DNA of 64,000 nt from Klebsiella aerogenes. GTDB lineage: Bacteria > Pseudomonadota > Gammaproteobacteria > Enterobacterales > Enterobacteriaceae. The notes under the pieces were generated by a model. The model did not search any database, had not been told where the DNA came from, and worked only from the letters and a program-made list of their open reading frames with translations. Below are positions 18,655 to 28,505 of the stretch, in pieces. Position numbers and translations under genes: made by a program. Location: NCBI GenBank assembly GCA_029027985.1, contig CP119076.1, positions 2,664,422 to 2,728,421 on the forward strand, given 5' to 3'. Position 1 is the stretch's first letter, and the number at the start of each line of letters is the position of its first letter.

Positions 18655-20027
18655 TCCGCCCGTTAACGCTTATCGTGGCGCTGGCGCTGGTCGGTTGCCA
18701 ATCCGCAGACGTGCAGCGCGCCGAACCGACGCTGGCAATCCCTTCTGCCTGGCGGGCTGATGTGGGCCCCGCCAGTCCGGCGGAAGGCGTATGGTGGCGC
18801 AATTTTCACGATAGCGCGCTCAATCAATATGTCGATCAGGCGCTGCGCTACAACAGCGACGTACTGATTGCCCGCGAGCGCGTTAATGAGTATCAGGCGC
18901 GCGCCTACGCCGCCGATAGCAGTCTGTTTCCATCGCTCGACGCCAGCCTGACCGGTACCCGCGCCCGTGCGCAGTCTGCCGCCACCGGCTTGCCGATTCA
19001 CAGTTCGCTGTATAAAGGCGGCCTGACCGCCAGCTATGACGTTGATATTTGGGGCGCGAACCGCAGCGCCGCCAGCGCCGCCGAGGCGAGCCTTGAGGCG
19101 CAGAAAGCTGCCGCCGCCGCGGCGAATTTGACCGTCGCGACGTCGGTCGCCGTTGGCTATGTCACGCTATTGTCGCTGGACGAGCAGCTACGGGTCACCC
19201 GGCAGACGCTAAAATCGCGCGAAGATGCGTGGAATCTCGCTAAACGCCAGTATGAGACCGGCTATACCTCACGCCTCGAATTGATGCAGGCGGATTCAGA
19301 GCTGCGCTCGACGCGGGCGCAGATCCCACCGTTACAACACCAGATAGCCCAGCAGGAAAACGCCCTTAGCGTACTGACAGGCAACAACCCCGGCGCGGTA
19401 AAACGTAATACTTTCGCTCAGCTCACGCCGTTGCGCCTGCCATCGCAGCTGCCATCGACGTTAATGAGCCGCCGTCCGGATATCGTGCAGGCCCAACGCC
19501 AGCTGGTCGCCGCCGATGCCACCCTCGCCTCGTCACAGGCGCAACTGCTGCCCTCCATCAATCTCACCGCAACCGGCAGCCTGCAGGACCGAACGCTACC
19601 GGATCTGCTCGACAATCCGCTGCGGTTATGGAGTATTGGTGGCAGTATTCTGGCACCAATACTCAACCGCCAGGCGCTGAATGCGCAGGTTGATGTGTCG
19701 ATGGCTCAGCGCAATCAAGCGCTCTACGGCTATGAGAAAACGGTACGCGGCGCGTTTCAAGAGGTGAATGACAGCCTCGACGCTATCAGCCGCTACGACG
19801 AACAGTTAAGCGAACTGCAAGAACAGGAGTCGGTTGCGCAGGAGACGCTGCGCATCGCGCAGAACCGCTATCGCAACGGCTACTCTTCTTATCTTGACGT
19901 GCTCGATGCGCAACGCACACTGTTCTCTACACAGCTGAGCGTAGTGCAGGTGAAAAATAATCTGCTGCTGGCGCAAATCGATCTTTACCGGGCGCTGGGA
20001 GGCGGCTGGTCTTCGCTGTCGGGCTGA
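18651..20027 (+). CDS. Outer-membrane efflux lipoprotein (NodT/OprM-type)
   Basis: 458 residues. A lipoprotein signal ends in LALVGC with lipidated Cys16, so the mature protein is anchored in the outer membrane. It contains two repeated outer-membrane efflux protein domains with long Gln- and Ala-rich helices and the segments LMSRRPDIVQAQRQL and GYSSYLDVLDAQRTLF typical of OprM/NodT/CusC relatives. It forms the exit duct for the MFS-HlyD pair. The start overlaps the stop of the adaptor gene by four bases. Confidence 0.92.
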   Translation: MIRPLTLIVALALVGCQSADVQRAEPTLAIPSAWRADVGPASPAEGVWWRNFHDSALNQYVDQALRYNSDVLIARERVNEYQARAYAADSSLFPSLDASLTGTRARAQSAATGLPIHSSLYKGGLTASYDVDIWGANRSAASAAEASLEAQKAAAAAANLTVATSVAVGYVTLLSLDEQLRVTRQTLKSREDAWNLAKRQYETGYTSRLELMQADSELRSTRAQIPPLQHQIAQQENALSVLTGNNPGAVKRNTFAQLTPLRLPSQLPSTLMSRRPDIVQAQRQLVAADATLASSQAQLLPSINLTATGSLQDRTLPDLLDNPLRLWSIGGSILAPILNRQALNAQVDVSMAQRNQALYGYEKTVRGAFQEVNDSLDAISRYDEQLSELQEQESVAQETLRIAQNRYRNGYSSYLDVLDAQRTLFSTQLSVVQVKNNLLLAQIDLYRALGGGWSSLSG

Positions 20028-20048
20028 CAAATCCTAAGGGGTGTCACA

Positions 20049-20708
20049 ATGCAAAAACAGTGGTCAGATGTTGATAATTATTTGATAGAGAACCTGATTC
20101 CCGGCGATGCCGTGCTGTCTCACGTGCTGGAAAACAACCAGCGAAACGGGCTGCCCGCGCACGATGTGGCGGCTAATCAGGGGCAACTGCTGGCGCTGTT
20201 TATTCGCATGGTGGGCGCGAAGTCGGTTCTGGAAATAGGTACGCTAGGCGCGTACAGCACCATCTGGATGGCACGCGAGCTGCCGCCAGGTGGGCGCTTA
20301 ATCACCCTCGAAGCCGATCCGCTGCACGCCCGCGTGGCACGGGAGAATATCACCCTCGCCGGGCTTGATAAGGTGGTGACGCTGCGCGAAGGCCCGGCGC
20401 TGGACACGCTGACGATGCTTGAGGATGCCGCGCCGTTTGACGTGATTTTTATTGATGCGGATAAGCCGAATAACCCTTATTACCTGCAATGGGCGCTGAA
20501 ATACTCTCGCCCGGGCACGCTGATTATTGGCGATAACGTGGTGCGCGACGGTGAAGTCACCAACCCCAACAGTACCGACGCCCGCGTGCAGGGTGTGCGC
20601 CGGTTTATTGAGATGATGCATAACGACCCGCGCCTGACGGTCACGGCGCTGCAAACGGTCGGGATTAAGGGGTGGGATGGATTTACGTTGGCGTGGGTGA
20701 ACGCGTAG
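20049..20708 (+). CDS. SAM-dependent O-methyltransferase (Methyltransf_3 family)
   Basis: 219 residues, the typical size of catechol/caffeoyl-CoA O-methyltransferase-like proteins. SAM-binding motif I is VLEIGTLGAYSTIWMA, motif II is ITLEAD, and the metal-binding FIDADKPNNPYY and GDNVVRDG segments are present. It probably methylates a hydroxyl group, often of a catechol, in the cytoplasm with a divalent metal. It starts 21 bases after the efflux lipoprotein gene with AAGGGGTG upstream, so it is the last gene of the operon. Methylation together with export suggests handling of a phenolic compound; this is inference from context. Confidence 0.85.
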   Translation: MQKQWSDVDNYLIENLIPGDAVLSHVLENNQRNGLPAHDVAANQGQLLALFIRMVGAKSVLEIGTLGAYSTIWMARELPPGGRLITLEADPLHARVARENITLAGLDKVVTLREGPALDTLTMLEDAAPFDVIFIDADKPNNPYYLQWALKYSRPGTLIIGDNVVRDGEVTNPNSTDARVQGVRRFIEMMHNDPRLTVTALQTVGIKGWDGFTLAWVNA

Positions 20709-20732
20709 GCCGCAGTGAAGCCCCGGGGTCGG

Positions 20733-20792
20733 CATACGCCTCGCCCGGGCTACATAATTTCTGTAGCCCGGCCAAGCGCAGCGCCGCCGGGA
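20733..20792. repeat. REP/BIME-like inverted repeat between the methyltransferase gene and hrpA
   Basis: CCGGGCTACA and its mirror TGTAGCCCGG flank a 7-base centre, followed by GCCAAGCGCAGCGCCGCCGGG, the common Klebsiella-type REP form. It fills the gap between two convergent genes and may also act as a terminator. Confidence 0.7.
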
Positions 20793-23700
20793 TCAGGCGA
20801 CGATCTGCTCCATCGCCTGCAACACGCGTTTGTCAGAAATCGGATACGGGGTACCCAACTGCTGGGCAAAGAAGCCGACGCGCAGCTCTTCGATCATCCA
20901 GCGGATTTCCTGGACGTCGTCGTCATCGCGGCGGTTTGGCGGCAGCTTATTCAACCATTGCTGCCACGCCTGCTGCACGCTTTCCACTTTCAGCATCTGT
21001 GCGCGGTCGCGGTGCGGGTCGATAGCCAGCTTCTCAAGACGCTTTTCAATCGCCTGCAGGTAACGCAGCGTGTCGCCGAGGCGACGGAAGCCATTACCGG
21101 TGACAAAGCCGCGATAGACCAGTCCCGCCATCTGCGCTTTGATATCCGACAGCCCCAGTGCCATGGTCATATCCACGCGCCCTTTCAGCCGTTTATTGAC
21201 GTTGAATACCGCCGTCAGGATCTGCTCAACCTGTTTGGCAATCTCGACCACCGTGTCATTAAGCTCGGCGCGTACCTTCTCGTGCAGCTGACTAAAGCCC
21301 TCTTCGGTCCACACCGGGCCGCCCGCTTCATCGATAAGTTTATCAACGCCGCAGGAGATACAGTCGTCAATCAGATCCAGCACCTTGCCGTACGGGTTGA
21401 AGTAGAGCCCCAGCTTGGCTTTATTCGGCAGCTTCTCGTGCAGATACTTAATCGGCGACGGGATGTTAAGCAGTAACAACCGGCGCAAACCACGCCACAT
21501 CGCCTGCTGCTGTTCCAGTTGGTTATCAAATAGCTTGATGGCCACGCTGTCACGCTCGTCCACCAGCGCCGGCCAGGCTTTCACCTTATAGTTGCCGCGC
21601 TTCTGCTCGTAGCGATCCGGCAGGTCACCAAAGCTCCAGATATGCAGCCCGTTCTGCTCGATACCGTCATCGGCGACCGCCGACAGCGTCTCCTGTACTT
21701 TGCCTTTCAGCGTATCTTTCAACGCCTGCAGCGAACGTCCTTCCTGCAGCTTTTTGTTTTTATCATCCACCACCCGGAAAGTGATTTTCAGGTGATCGGG
21801 CACCTGATCCCACTGCCAGGCCTCACGGTCGATGGTGACGCCGGTCATTTTGCGCAGCTCGCGCTCCAGCGAATCCAACAACGGTAACGCAAGCGGCGTC
21901 GCGCGGCCTAAGAACGCTTCCGCATAGTTTGGTGCCGGGACGAAATTACGCCGTACCGGTTTCGGCAGCGATTTAATCAACGCGATAATCAGTTCGCGAC
22001 GCAGACCGGGGATTTGCCATTCAAACCCGGCATCTTCAACCTGATTAAGCAGCGGCAGCGGAATATGTACCGTTACGCCATCGGCATCGGCTCCCGGCTC
22101 GAACTGATAGGTAAGACGCAGCTTCAGGTTGCCCTGATGCCAGAAATTCGGATAGTCCAGCTTGCTGACCTGCTCCGCCCCTTCTTTAATCAGCATGCTC
22201 TTCTCAAAGTTGAGCAAATCCGGCGCCTCGCGGCTGGCCTGTTTCCACCACTTGTCAAAATGGCGTGAAGAGATGACATCATGACTGATGCGTTGGTCGT
22301 AAAACTCGAACAGGGTCTCGTCATCCACCAGAATGTCGCGACGGCGGGATTTATGTTCCAGTTCTTCGATTTCCGCTCGCAGCTTCAGGTTGTCGCGGAA
22401 GAAGGCGTGGCGCGTCTGCCAGTCGCCCTCCACCAGCGCGTGGCGGATAAACAGTTCACGACACAATGCCGGGTCGATTTGGCTGTAGTTCACCTTGCGC
22501 GCAGCCACAATTGGCAGGCCATAGACAGTGACTTTTTCCGTCGCCATCACCGCGCCCTGCGCCCGTTCCCAGTGCGGCTCACTGTATGAACGCTTAATCA
22601 AATGCTGCGCCACTGGCTCGACCCATTCGGGCTCAATACGAGCAGCGATGCGCCCCCACAGGCGGCTGGTTTCCACCAGTTCAGCAACCATCGTCCACTT
22701 CGGCGGCTTCTTGAACAAACCGGATCCCGGGAAGATAGAGAACCGTGCGTTGCGCGCGCCGGTAAACTCCTGCTTATCAGAATCTTTCATCCCGAGATGC
22801 GACAGTAAGCCGGTCAGCAGCGCGGTATGAATCTCCCGGTATTCCGCCGGTTCGCTGTTGATCGGCAGGCCGAGCTCTTTCACCACCTGGCGCAGTTGGG
22901 TATAGATATCCTGCCACTCGCGTACGCGCAGGTAGTTAAGGAAATCCACCCGACACTGGCGACGAAACTGGTTCGACGATAGCGCTTTCTGCTGCTCGCC
23001 AAGGTAGTTCCACAGATTCACGAAGGCGAGGAAATCAGATTCTTTATCGTGGAAGCGGCGATGCTTTTCATCGGACGCCTGCTGCTTGTCCATCGGCCGC
23101 TCACGCGGATCCTGAATCGACAGTGCCGAGGTAATGATCATTGCTTCGCGGACACAGCCGTGTTTCTGCGCTTCCAGCACCATACGCGCCAGACGCGGAT
23201 CCACCGGTAACTGGCTCAACTGGCGCCCCATCGGCGTCAGTTTATAGGCCGTGGCCTGCTCATCGGTGGTTATAGCGCCCAGCTCTTCGAGCAGGCGCAC
23301 GCCGTCCTGAATATTGCGTTTATCCGGCGCTTCCACGAATGGGAACGCGGCGATGTCGCCCAAGCCCAGCGCGGTCATTTGCAGAATAACCGACGCCAGG
23401 TTAGTACGCAGGATTTCCGGATCGGTAAACTCCGGGCGCGACAGGAAATCATCTTCGGAATACAGACGAATACAGATACCTTCCGATACGCGGCCACAGC
23501 GGCCTTTGCGCTGGTTAGCGGAGGCCTGCGATACCGGCTCGATCGGCAGACGCTGCACTTTGGTGCGATAGCTATAGCGGCTGATACGCGCCGTACCTGG
23601 GTCAATCACATACTTGATGCCCGGTACCGTCAGCGAGGTTTCGGCGACGTTGGTCGCCAGTACGATGCGCCGCCCGCTATGCGACTGGAAGACGCGGTTT

Positions 23701-24695
23701 TGCTCGCTATTCGATAAGCGCGCATACAGCGGCAGCACTTCGGTATGGCGCAAATTGAGCTTATTCAGCGCATCGGCGGTATCACGAATTTCCCGCTCGC
23801 CGCTCATAAAGATCAGAATATCGCCAGGGCTTTCGCGCCCCAGTTCATCAACGGCATCAAAAATCGCCTGCAGTTGATCGCGTTCGGTATCGTCCGCTTC
23901 TTCGACGATGGGACGGTAACGAACCTCAACCGGATAAGTTCGCCCGGAGACTTCAATAATCGGCGCATTGTTGAAATGGCGTGAGAAACGTTCCGGATCG
24001 ATGGTCGCCGAGGTGATGATTACCTTGAGATCCGGGCGACGCGGCAGCAACTCTTTCAGGTAGCCAAGCAGAAAATCAATGTTCAGGCTACGCTCATGCG
24101 CCTCATCGATAATGATGGTGTCATACTGCATCAGCAGGCGGTCCTGCTGGATTTCCGCCAGCAGGATACCGTCGGTCATCAGCTTAACCATGGTGTTATC
24201 GCTGACGTGATCGCTAAAGCGGACTTTATAGCCGATGCAACCGCCCGGTTCGGTTTGCAGCTCTTCAGCGATACGGTTCGCCACGGTACGCGCCGCCAGT
24301 CGCCGCGGCTGAGTATGGCCAATCAAACCTTTTAGCCCCCGCCCCAGCTCCATACAGATTTTTGGCAACTGCGTGGTTTTACCTGAACCGGTCTCACCGG
24401 CGACGATCACTACCTGATGGTCGCGTACTGCTTCGAGAATATCTTGTTTTTTCTGACTAACCGGCAGGTTTTCCGGATAGGTAATCGTTGGGCGCGCGGC
24501 TTCACGTAGCAGGACTTTACCTACTGCTTGTTCTATTTCCTGCGCCATCTCTTGCAGAATGGCCTGCTGGGCATCAGGATTTTTAACCTTCTTCACACCG
24601 TGCAGGCGGCGGCTGTAACGCGTTTTATCGCGCAGCATCAGGCTATCGAGCCGTTGATAGAGCTGTGAGAAAGTGAGTTTTTGTTGTTCTGTCAT
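20793..24695 (-). CDS. hrpA: ATP-dependent RNA helicase HrpA
   Basis: 1300 residues, the same length as E. coli HrpA. It is a DEAH-box helicase: Walker A GETGSGKT at residues 100-107, DEAH at 197-200, SATID motif III, and QRKGRCGR motif VI. The helicase-associated and OB-like domains and a long C-terminal DUF3418 region follow. E. coli HrpA helps resolve stalled or collided ribosomes and is involved in processing of some mRNAs. It is divergent from azoR, as in E. coli. Confidence 0.96.
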   Translation of the reverse strand: MTEQQKLTFSQLYQRLDSLMLRDKTRYSRRLHGVKKVKNPDAQQAILQEMAQEIEQAVGKVLLREAARPTITYPENLPVSQKKQDILEAVRDHQVVIVAGETGSGKTTQLPKICMELGRGLKGLIGHTQPRRLAARTVANRIAEELQTEPGGCIGYKVRFSDHVSDNTMVKLMTDGILLAEIQQDRLLMQYDTIIIDEAHERSLNIDFLLGYLKELLPRRPDLKVIITSATIDPERFSRHFNNAPIIEVSGRTYPVEVRYRPIVEEADDTERDQLQAIFDAVDELGRESPGDILIFMSGEREIRDTADALNKLNLRHTEVLPLYARLSNSEQNRVFQSHSGRRIVLATNVAETSLTVPGIKYVIDPGTARISRYSYRTKVQRLPIEPVSQASANQRKGRCGRVSEGICIRLYSEDDFLSRPEFTDPEILRTNLASVILQMTALGLGDIAAFPFVEAPDKRNIQDGVRLLEELGAITTDEQATAYKLTPMGRQLSQLPVDPRLARMVLEAQKHGCVREAMIITSALSIQDPRERPMDKQQASDEKHRRFHDKESDFLAFVNLWNYLGEQQKALSSNQFRRQCRVDFLNYLRVREWQDIYTQLRQVVKELGLPINSEPAEYREIHTALLTGLLSHLGMKDSDKQEFTGARNARFSIFPGSGLFKKPPKWTMVAELVETSRLWGRIAARIEPEWVEPVAQHLIKRSYSEPHWERAQGAVMATEKVTVYGLPIVAARKVNYSQIDPALCRELFIRHALVEGDWQTRHAFFRDNLKLRAEIEELEHKSRRRDILVDDETLFEFYDQRISHDVISSRHFDKWWKQASREAPDLLNFEKSMLIKEGAEQVSKLDYPNFWHQGNLKLRLTYQFEPGADADGVTVHIPLPLLNQVEDAGFEWQIPGLRRELIIALIKSLPKPVRRNFVPAPNYAEAFLGRATPLALPLLDSLERELRKMTGVTIDREAWQWDQVPDHLKITFRVVDDKNKKLQEGRSLQALKDTLKGKVQETLSAVADDGIEQNGLHIWSFGDLPDRYEQKRGNYKVKAWPALVDERDSVAIKLFDNQLEQQQAMWRGLRRLLLLNIPSPIKYLHEKLPNKAKLGLYFNPYGKVLDLIDDCISCGVDKLIDEAGGPVWTEEGFSQLHEKVRAELNDTVVEIAKQVEQILTAVFNVNKRLKGRVDMTMALGLSDIKAQMAGLVYRGFVTGNGFRRLGDTLRYLQAIEKRLEKLAIDPHRDRAQMLKVESVQQAWQQWLNKLPPNRRDDDDVQEIRWMIEELRVGFFAQQLGTPYPISDKRVLQAMEQIVA

Positions 24696-24762
24696 AGCGT
24701 TATCGGGCAGAGCTCTGCCGGAAAAATCTGTAATGAAATAGTGCGGTAGATTACCACATCTG

Positions 24763-24804
24763 TAGAATTCATGCCTTGTTCAAAAAAACTGAACATAGAA
24801 TTCG
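24763..24804. promoter_or_regulatory. Inverted and direct repeats in the hrpA-azoR intergenic region
   Basis: TGTTCA (24777-24782) and TGAACA (24790-24795) form a 6-bp inverted repeat with a 7-base A-rich centre. It is flanked by two copies of TAGAATTC (24763-24770 and 24797-24804). The position, about 100 bases before azoR, suits a regulator binding site; no regulator is identified. Confidence 0.35.
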
Positions 24805-24884
24805 ATATATTGCGCTATCTCTGCGGCATGATTGTGAATAGAGTGTCAACAAGCACCAGGGCATTGGCCCGTCAATCACATTAA

Positions 24885-25502
<618 letters not shown>

Positions 25503-25510
25503 TAATACCA

Positions 25511-25536
25511 ACCTCCCGCATCAGCGGGAGGTTTTT
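25511..25536 (+). terminator. Rho-independent terminator of azoR
   Basis: ACCTCCCGC-ATCA-GCGGGAGGT (25511-25531) is followed by TTTTT; it ends just before the convergent paaY stop. Confidence 0.92.
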
Positions 25537-25538
25537 CT

Positions 25539-26141
25539 CTATCTGCAATTCGCCGATTTTGGCCGCAGATTCTCGTCAAATTCCAGTCTTTTACGTCCTT
25601 CTTCCATCTCTTTCAATGGCTCTACCTGGTGTAGCGATTGCTTACAGCGTTCGACCAACACCTGATACTCGCGAGTGCCGTGTTTTTTCCACTCCAGTTC
25701 CTGCTCGCTCAGGGTGCGAATCGCTTTCGCCGGGCTGCCGATAATCAGATGATTGGCGGGCATTTCCGCTTTCGCTTTTACGAACGCCGAGGCGCCGACA
25801 ATACTATTTTCGCCAATCACCGCCCCGTCGATAATCACTGCGCTCATCCCCACCAACGCATTGCGGCCAATCACGCAGCCGTGCAGGATCGCACCGTGAC
25901 CAATGTGACCATCCTCTTCCACGACAGTATCCTGACCCGGGAAGCCGTGCATCACGCAGTTATCCTGAATATTCGCGCCGTTTTTCACCACAATGCGGCC
26001 AAAGTCGCCGCGCAGGCTGGCGTTGGGACCAACATAAACCCCTTTGCCGAGGATCACGTCGCCAATCAATACCGCCGTCGGGTGAACGTAGCTCTCATCC
26101 GGCACTACCGGGGTCAATCCATCAATCTGGTAAATCGGCAT
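25539..26141 (-). CDS. paaY: PaaY, hexapeptide-repeat thioesterase of phenylacetate degradation
   Basis: 200 residues, E. coli 196. A left-handed beta-helix protein of the gamma-carbonic-anhydrase-like group with repeated hexapeptides ([38 protein letters not shown]) and metal-ligand histidines in MHGFPG and [11 protein letters not shown]. PaaY has been reported to hydrolyse dead-end CoA thioesters of the paa pathway, protecting it from CoA depletion. It is 9 bases after paaX and cotranscribed with it. Confidence 0.92.
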   Translation of the reverse strand: MPIYQIDGLTPVVPDESYVHPTAVLIGDVILGKGVYVGPNASLRGDFGRIVVKNGANIQDNCVMHGFPGQDTVVEEDGHIGHGAILHGCVIGRNALVGMSAVIIDGAVIGENSIVGASAFVKAKAEMPANHLIIGSPAKAIRTLSEQELEWKKHGTREYQVLVERCKQSLHQVEPLKEMEEGRKRLEFDENLRPKSANCR

Positions 26142-26150
26142 GTCATCTCC

Positions 26151-27077
26151 TCAAACGCCTGGCAAACCGCCGAAGCGTTGAAAATAAAGCGGCCCCGGCG
26201 CAGGCAGCTCGCCAACCGAGCTTTCGCCTTTCTCGTCGACAAACGCCAGCGCGCCAGGCGTCACGCGTTGATAAATATTGATACACAGCTGGCGGGCGGT
26301 TTGCCCGGCCCAGTGTGCAGGCAGGAGTTCTTCAGGCAGTAACGGATCTTTCAGTACTACCCGGCGATAGAAATGAATCAGCAACAGTTGGATATGGAAA
26401 CTGCGCGCCGGCGTCAACTCTGACGGTTCACAGTCGCGCAGCAGCGGCAACAAAGGACGGAACAACGAGATAAAGGCCTCATACATCTCATTTTGTTCGG
26501 TCAGATGCCAACACTCTTCCACACGGTCGCGCAGCGCCGCTCTTGAGAGCGCCAGCGGCGAGTGCGCCTCGAAACAGATGACGTTTTCGGCCACGCCCGT
26601 TTCGTGCAGCAGCGACTGCACATCCGCCAGCTTTTGCGACGGCGACGCCAACAGGCTCGGCGCCAGCGCGCCAAACCCCTGCCACAGCAATTGTTTTTTA
26701 ACGTCGGCGAGGACGTTTTTCTCTAACCCTTCCGATAATAGCAACAGCCAGGTGCCATCCCACTCCGGGGTATTCGCGCGATAGATTTTGTGTTCAGCGC
26801 GACGAGTCAGGCGCAAGCCTTTGTCGCTCAGGCGGTAGAAACTGCGGCGGCCAATGCGCACGACGTCGAGCCACTCTTCTTTATTGAGGCGAAATAGCGC
26901 GGTGCGCACAAAGCGCTCACCGAATCCTAACCCTTCCAACAGCGCCGCGACGCTGCCGAGCCAGACTTCCCCACCGCGTTGTAATAAGGCATCGCCGTAC
27001 AGCGAAGAGATTAATGAGGTGCCGCTGATTGGCACCGACGCCACGGCTTGTTGGATAAAGGTATCGAGTTTACTCAT
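26151..27077 (-). CDS. paaX: PaaX, phenylacetyl-CoA-responsive repressor
   Basis: 308 residues from the ATG at 27077, which matches the N-terminus of E. coli PaaX (MSKLDTFIQ); a further in-frame ATG at 27086 adds three residues. An N-terminal winged helix (SLISSLYGDALLQRGGEVWLG, then FGERFVRTALFRLNKEEWL) binds DNA; the C-terminal domain senses phenylacetyl-CoA. It represses the catabolic operon. A PaaX-type operator overlaps its own start region (27079-27116), suggesting autoregulation. The A+T content and REP between paaK and paaX separate the two transcripts. Confidence 0.94.
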   Translation of the reverse strand: MSKLDTFIQQAVASVPISGTSLISSLYGDALLQRGGEVWLGSVAALLEGLGFGERFVRTALFRLNKEEWLDVVRIGRRSFYRLSDKGLRLTRRAEHKIYRANTPEWDGTWLLLLSEGLEKNVLADVKKQLLWQGFGALAPSLLASPSQKLADVQSLLHETGVAENVICFEAHSPLALSRAALRDRVEECWHLTEQNEMYEAFISLFRPLLPLLRDCEPSELTPARSFHIQLLLIHFYRRVVLKDPLLPEELLPAHWAGQTARQLCINIYQRVTPGALAFVDEKGESSVGELPAPGPLYFQRFGGLPGV

Positions 27078-27078
27078 C

Positions 27079-27116
27079 TGATTCATTCTGTTGTTATATT
27101 TTTCCTTTATGAATCA
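27079..27116. promoter_or_regulatory. PaaX operator at paaX (TGATTC-N26-GAATCA)
   Basis: TGATTC at 27079-27084 and GAATCA at 27111-27116 are separated by 26 bases, one fewer than the N27 spacing known for PaaX in E. coli. The right half is part of the palindrome TATGAATCATA (27108-27118). The site overlaps the translation start of paaX. Confidence 0.55.
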
Positions 27117-27128
27117 TAGCACAGGAAA

Positions 27129-27158
27129 TTCCCCGGTAAGCGCAGCGCCACCGGGGAA
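27129..27158. repeat. REP-like palindrome between paaX and paaK
   Basis: TTCCCCGGT...ACCGGGGAA with the core AAGCGCAGCGCC matches the REP form seen at 20733 and 42532. It lies between the paaK stop (27163) and the paaX promoter. Confidence 0.65.
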
Positions 27159-27162
27159 AAAA

Positions 27163-28479
27163 TTAACCGCTGACCACCGCTTTACGCAGATCAAAGACCC
27201 GGCACGCTTTACCTTCGGAACGCGGAATACTGCCGCAGTTGACGATGGTGATATCGGTAGAAATCCCGACCATCGACTTAATGCGGTGACGCAACTGGTG
27301 GCAAATCTGACAGCGCTGTTCATGACTCAGCGCCAGCCCGCTCTCTTTTAGCTCGACGCGGATCGCCAGCGAATCAAGATGACCGCGGCGATTCACTTCC
27401 AGCTGATAATGCGGCGCCAGATGTTCGAACTTGAGGATCTCTTCTTCCACCTGCGACGGGAAAACGTTAACCCCACGGATAATCAGCATGTCGTCGCTGC
27501 GTCCGCTGATGCGATCCATACGGCGCATGGTGCGGGCGGTTCCCGGCAGCAGACGCGTCAGGTCGCGGGTACGATAGCGAATCACCGGCAGTGCTTCTTT
27601 GGTCAGCGTGGTGAACAGCAGTTCACCGTGCTCGCCATCGTCCAGCGGCGTGCCATCGTCCGGGTTGACGATTTCCGGGAAGAAATGGTCTTCCCAGATG
27701 GTTGGTCCATCGACAGTCTCCAGACACTCCATCGCCACCCCCGGCCCCATCACTTCCGACAGGCCGTAAATATCCAACGCGGTGATCCCCAGACGGCGCT
27801 CGATCTCCGCGCGCATCGCCAGCGTCCACGGCTCGGCGCCGAAAACGCCGACGCGTAATGAACAACCACGCGCATCGCCTCCCATCTGGCGCTCCAGCTC
27901 TTCAATCAGATTCAGACAGTAGGATGGCGTGACCATGATCATATCCGGCTGGAAATCTCGGATCAGCTGCGCCTGCTTCTCGGTCTGGCCGCCGGACATC
28001 GGGATCACGGTTGCGCCAAGACGTTCCGCGCCATAATGCGCGCCGAGACCGCCGGTAAACAGGCCGTAGCCGTAGGCGATATGAATCTTGTCTTTCGCCG
28101 AACCACCGGCGGCGCGCAGCGAACGGGCGACAATATTGGCCCAGTTATCAATATCGTTTTGCGTGTAGCCCACCACCGTCGGTTTGCCGGTGGTGCCGGA
28201 TGAGGCATGGATACGCACCACCTGCTCCATCGGCACCGCGAAGGTATCGAACGGGTAGTTGTCGCGCAGATCTTGCTTAGTGGTGCACGGGAATTTTTTC
28301 AGGTCGCTCAGTTCCCGGAAATCGTCAGGGTGTACGCCCGCGGCATCGAATTTGCGGCGATACATCGGCACATTTTCATACGCATGTTTCAACGTCCATT
28401 TCAGACGCTGGGTTTGCAGGGCCTGCAGTTCATCACGCGATGCGGTTTCAATCGGATCTAATTTTGTAGTAGTTATCAT
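27163..28479 (-). CDS. paaK: Phenylacetate-CoA ligase PaaK
   Basis: 438 residues, E. coli 437. It activates phenylacetate with ATP and CoA to phenylacetyl-CoA, the first step of the pathway. The AMP-binding P-loop is HASSGTTGKPTVVGYT near residue 92, with IYGLSEVMGPG (adenine/acid binding) and YRTRDLTRLL further on, and the C-terminal lid domain RSDDMLIIRGVNVFPSQVEE. It is the last gene of the paaABCDEFGHIJK operon, 26 bases after paaJ. Confidence 0.96.
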   Translation of the reverse strand: MITTTKLDPIETASRDELQALQTQRLKWTLKHAYENVPMYRRKFDAAGVHPDDFRELSDLKKFPCTTKQDLRDNYPFDTFAVPMEQVVRIHASSGTTGKPTVVGYTQNDIDNWANIVARSLRAAGGSAKDKIHIAYGYGLFTGGLGAHYGAERLGATVIPMSGGQTEKQAQLIRDFQPDMIMVTPSYCLNLIEELERQMGGDARGCSLRVGVFGAEPWTLAMRAEIERRLGITALDIYGLSEVMGPGVAMECLETVDGPTIWEDHFFPEIVNPDDGTPLDDGEHGELLFTTLTKEALPVIRYRTRDLTRLLPGTARTMRRMDRISGRSDDMLIIRGVNVFPSQVEEEILKFEHLAPHYQLEVNRRGHLDSLAIRVELKESGLALSHEQRCQICHQLRHRIKSMVGISTDITIVNCGSIPRSEGKACRVFDLRKAVVSG

Positions 28480-28505
28480 TTTAGGGTACTCGCAGGTAAA
28501 TTAGC

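Noticed and set aside
20715-21476. 253-codon plus-strand frame opposite hrpA
   Set aside because: It is the mirror of the highly conserved hrpA 3' end and begins inside a REP repeat; high G+C DNA gives such long shadow frames.
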